This document shows positions 61,270 to 64,000 of a DNA stretch of 64,000 nt, one piece after another. The stretch comes from Sulfitobacter sp. LCG007 (GTDB lineage Bacteria > Pseudomonadota > Alphaproteobacteria > Rhodobacterales > Rhodobacteraceae): assembly GCF_040801785.1 (NCBI RefSeq), contig NZ_CP161805.1, positions 2,170,001 to 2,234,000 on the forward strand, written 5' to 3'. Position 1 is the first letter of the stretch, and each line of letters begins with the position of its first letter. Below the pieces are notes generated by a model, which searched no databases, was not told the origin of the DNA, and saw only the letters and a program-made list of their open reading frames with translations. A program made the position numbers and the translations under genes.

Positions 61270-61734
61270 ATGAAGCATAAACCAGATCATTTTGACTTTC
61301 GAATCCTCGAAGAACTGCAGCGCGACGCGGGCCTCTCCCAGCGGGCGCTGGCCGAGAAGGTCGGGCTGTCGCAGAACGCCTGCTGGCGCCGGCTCAAGGC
61401 GCTTGAGGCGTCGGGCGCGATCCGCAACCGCACCGTGGTGATCGACCGCGAAAGCCTGGGCGGCGGCTTCGTGGTGTTCTCGCTGATCAAGACGCGGCAC
61501 CATTCCGCAGAGTGGCTGCGGCTGTTCCGCAGGCATGTCTCGGCCATCCCCGAGGTCATCGACTTCTTCCGCATCGGCGGCGAATACGACTACCTGCTGA
61601 AGATCGTGGCCAGGGACATGGCCGGCTACGACGATGTCTACAAGCGGCTGATCGAGAACATCGAGCTGGAAACCGTGACCTCCTATTTCGCGATGGAAGC
61701 GATCGAAGAGCAGCGCCCGATCTCCCTTCGGTAG
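61270..61734 (+). CDS. Lrp/AsnC-family regulator, divergent from the aminotransferase operon
   Basis: 154 residues. Helix-turn-helix QRALAEKVGLSQNACWRRLKALEASG and the RAM domain (GGEYDYLLKIVARDMAGYD) are intact. Its divergent position over a 102-base gap makes it the likely local activator or repressor of the aminotransferase-MFS-monooxygenase operon. ATG 61270 is preferred; GTG 61252 is possible. Confidence 0.92.
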   Translation: MKHKPDHFDFRILEELQRDAGLSQRALAEKVGLSQNACWRRLKALEASGAIRNRTVVIDRESLGGGFVVFSLIKTRHHSAEWLRLFRRHVSAIPEVIDFFRIGGEYDYLLKIVARDMAGYDDVYKRLIENIELETVTSYFAMEAIEEQRPISLR

Positions 61735-61820
61735 CGGGGCGGCCCGCGTCGCCGGTATCGGGGCGCATCGAGGCGCGTCCCCACCGCCGTCCGGCCACCG
61801 CGAAACGCCCTCCGCCCCGC

Positions 61821-62867
61821 TCAACGCCAGGTCAGCACGACCTTGCCGGACTGGCCGGATTTCATTGCGGCAAAGCCGTCACGAAAGGCATCCACGCCCA
61901 TCCGGTGCGTGATCACCCGGCTGACATCCAGCCCGTTCTGCAACATGGCGATCATCTTGTACCAGGTTTCGAACATCTCGCGCCCGTAGACGCCCTTGAT
62001 GGTGATCGCCTTGAACACGATGCGCGACCAGTTCACGGGTGACTTGCCCGGCGGGATCCCCAGCAAGGCGATCTTGCCGCCCATGATCAGGCTTTCGACC
62101 ATCTGGTCCAGCGCCTGCTGGCTACCGGACATCTCCAGCCCGACATCGAACCCCTGCTTCATGCCCAGTTCGTGGATCACGTCGCGCAGGTCCTCGCGGG
62201 TCACGTCGACCGTGCGGACATTGCGGCAGACCTGTTGCGCCAGCGTCAGGCGGTCCGGGTTGATGTCGGTGATGACCACATGGCGCGCCCCGGCATGGCG
62301 CGCCACCGCCGCCGCCATGATCCCGATCGGCCCCGCGCCCGTGATCAGCACATCCTCGCCCAGCAGATCGAAGCTCAGCGCCGTGTGCACCGCGTTGCCC
62401 AGCGGGTCGAGGATCGCGCCGATCTCGTCGGGGATATCGTCCGGCAGCGGCACCACGTTGAAGGCCGGCAGCTTCAGGTATTCCGCAAAGGCGCCCTGCA
62501 CGTTGACCCCGATGCCGCGCGTGCCCGGATCCAGATGGAACTTGCCCGACCGGCTCTGGCGGCTTTCGGTCCCCACCAGATGCCCCTCGCCGGAACAGCG
62601 CTGGCCGATCTCCAGCCCGGTCACGTTGCGCCCGATCTCGACGATCTCGCCGGCGAACTCGTGGCCGGTGATCATCGGCACCGGCACCGTGGCCCGCGCC
62701 CAGTCGTCCCAGTTCCAGATATGGATATCGGTGCCGCAGATGCCGGTTGCGTTGACGCGGATCAGCACCTCGTCCGGGCCAATCTCGGGCACCGGCGCCT
62801 GCACCATCCACATCCCCTCTTCGGGGCGCGATTTCTCAAGCGATTTCATCGTGTTGGGCAGGGTCAT
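61821..62867 (-). CDS. tdh: L-threonine 3-dehydrogenase
   Basis: 348 residues. The catalytic zinc site ([25 protein letters not shown]) and cofactor motif [11 protein letters not shown] are conserved, as is [11 protein letters not shown]. The lobe that normally carries four structural-zinc Cys reads [19 protein letters not shown] and has none of them. It makes 2-amino-3-ketobutyrate from threonine. It overlaps kbl by 4 bases. Confidence 0.96.
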   Translation of the reverse strand: MTLPNTMKSLEKSRPEEGMWMVQAPVPEIGPDEVLIRVNATGICGTDIHIWNWDDWARATVPVPMITGHEFAGEIVEIGRNVTGLEIGQRCSGEGHLVGTESRQSRSGKFHLDPGTRGIGVNVQGAFAEYLKLPAFNVVPLPDDIPDEIGAILDPLGNAVHTALSFDLLGEDVLITGAGPIGIMAAAVARHAGARHVVITDINPDRLTLAQQVCRNVRTVDVTREDLRDVIHELGMKQGFDVGLEMSGSQQALDQMVESLIMGGKIALLGIPPGKSPVNWSRIVFKAITIKGVYGREMFETWYKMIAMLQNGLDVSRVITHRMGVDAFRDGFAAMKSGQSGKVVLTWR

Positions 62868-64000
62868 TGGATCCCTCCCAGCGCGCGACCAACCTTGGCG
62901 AAAGCGGCCAGCGCACGGTCAAGCTGGTCGCGGGTCAGGGCTGCGTTCATCTGCGTGCGGATGCGGGCCTGCCCATGCGGCACCACCGGGTAGAAGAAGC
63001 CCGAGACATAGACCCCCTCTTCGAACAGTCCGGCGGCCATCTTCTGCGCCAGCGGCGCCTCGCCCAGCATCACCGGCACGATCGGATGCTCGCCGGGCAG
63101 CAAGTCGAAGCCCAGCTCTGCCAGCCCCTTGCGCCAGTAGGCGGCATTCTCGACCAACCGCCTGCGCAGTTCGCCCCCCTCTTCCACCAGGCGAATGGCT
63201 TCCAGCCCGGCGGCCAAGATGGACGGCGGCAGCGCGTTCGAGAACAGATAGGGCCGCGCGCGCTGGCGCAGCAGGTCGATCACCGGCTGGGGGCCGGCGA
63301 TATACCCGCCCAGGGCCCCGCCAAGCGCCTTGCCCAGCGTCCCGGTGAGGATGTCCACATCCACCCCGAAGTGATCCGGCGTCCCGGCGCCCCTCGGCCC
63401 CATGAAGCCGGTGGCGTGGCAGTCATCGACCATGACAACCGCCTCATAGGCCTTGGCCAGCCGCGTGATCTCGGGCAGGTTCGAAAGGGTGCCATCCATC
63501 GAGAAGACGCCGTCGGTGGCGATCATCACGTGCCGGGCGCCGCCCTCGCGCGCCCGCTTCAGCTTGGCCTCGAGATCGCCCATGTCGTTGTTGGCATAGC
63601 GGTAGCGCTGCGCCTTGCACAGCCGGATGCCGTCGATGATCGAGGCGTGGTTCAGGCTGTCCGAGACGATCGCGTCATCCGGCCCCAGAAGCGGCTCGAA
63701 CAGCCCGCCATTGGCGTCGAAACAGGCGGCGAACAGGATCGAGTCGTCCTTCTTCAGGAAGGCCGCAAGCTTCTGTTCAAGCGCTCGGTGCAGATCCTGC
63801 GTGCCGCAGATGAACCGGACAGAGGCCATGCCAAAGCCCTTGTCGTCCATCACCTTGCGCGCGGCGCGGATCAAGTCCGGATGGTCGGCCAGCCCCAAGT
63901 AATTGTTGGCGCAAAGGTTGATCAGGTCGCGCCCGCCAACGGAGATTTCGGCGCCCTGCGGCGAGGTGATCATGCGCTCGCGTTTCATCAGGCCATCGGC
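62864..64000 (-). CDS. kbl: Glycine C-acetyltransferase (2-amino-3-ketobutyrate CoA ligase), 5' partial
   Basis: At least 378 residues; the frame is open to the window end, where [13 protein letters not shown] matches the family's usual first 25-30 residues, so the true start is outside. PLP lysine in [22 protein letters not shown] and [15 protein letters not shown] are diagnostic. With tdh it splits threonine to glycine and acetyl-CoA. Confidence 0.96.
   Translation of the reverse strand, partial: ADGLMKRERMITSPQGAEISVGGRDLINLCANNYLGLADHPDLIRAARKVMDDKGFGMASVRFICGTQDLHRALEQKLAAFLKKDDSILFAACFDANGGLFEPLLGPDDAIVSDSLNHASIIDGIRLCKAQRYRYANNDMGDLEAKLKRAREGGARHVMIATDGVFSMDGTLSNLPEITRLAKAYEAVVMVDDCHATGFMGPRGAGTPDHFGVDVDILTGTLGKALGGALGGYIAGPQPVIDLLRQRARPYLFSNALPPSILAAGLEAIRLVEEGGELRRRLVENAAYWRKGLAELGFDLLPGEHPIVPVMLGEAPLAQKMAAGLFEEGVYVSGFFYPVVPHGQARIRTQMNAALTRDQLDRALAAFAKVGRALGGIQ

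Noticed and set aside
1-64000. CRISPR arrays, rRNA genes, prophage structural genes, origins
   Set aside because: No regularly spaced repeats, no rRNA sequence and no phage structural proteins were seen; the tail repeat at 9800-10030 is coding low complexity.

Overview
The window is GC-rich chromosomal DNA from an alphaproteobacterium, almost certainly a member of the Rhodobacteraceae (Roseobacter/Paracoccus/Rhodobacter relatives). Support comes from gene content and sequence style: GapR (DUF2312), the PutR-PutA divergon with a PutA that lacks the DNA-binding domain, the Tdh variant without structural-zinc cysteines, a carnitine dehydrogenase-thioesterase fusion, and the HLGN/FSTSQG type of MetRS. 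Assignments were made by reading protein motifs by eye; no database search was possible.

Layout. 1-40.8 kb is a mostly ordinary core chromosome: a TPR protein ending in a Cu/Zn-SOD-like domain (5' end outside the window), trigger factor, phospholipid synthesis (psd-pssA), gapR, a split YeeE/YedE sulfur importer with a BLH-type sulfurtransferase, mmsB, a FliM/FliN-like protein with a Pro/Asp/Leu repeat tail, a CbrA-like transporter-kinase with a CheY-like regulator, radA-cvpA-purF, a carnitine catabolic operon with its divergent activator, an aldo/keto reductase, a YceI protein, metG, a large chemoreceptor, tRNA-Leu(UAA), putR/putA, rhomboid protease, suhB, a TauE/SafE exporter and dusA.

40.8-50.4 kb is a mobile or relic region that starts at the 5' end of dusA with a divergent tyrosine integrase, the arrangement of dusA-targeting integrative elements. 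It carries a DUF932 gene and a ParB-like gene that share an 82-nt leader with a covarying hairpin, a RES-Xre toxin-antitoxin pair between them, a gene cut off by an IS3-family element, an AT-rich remnant operon, and an IS5-family element. Both IS transposases are dead, largely because short palindromic units have inserted into them; two of these units share flanks and a compensatorily changed stem.

50.4-61.2 kb holds two tandem minus-strand operons: a PotABCD-type ABC importer with an opine-dehydrogenase-like enzyme, and a class V aminotransferase, MFS transporter, flavin monooxygenase and two carboxymuconolactone-decarboxylase-fold proteins, with a divergent Lrp regulator. Together they look like an uncharacterised pathway for uptake and oxidation of an amine or amino-acid derivative. 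The window closes with tdh-kbl (threonine to glycine plus acetyl-CoA); kbl runs off the end. No rRNA genes and no CRISPR array were seen.
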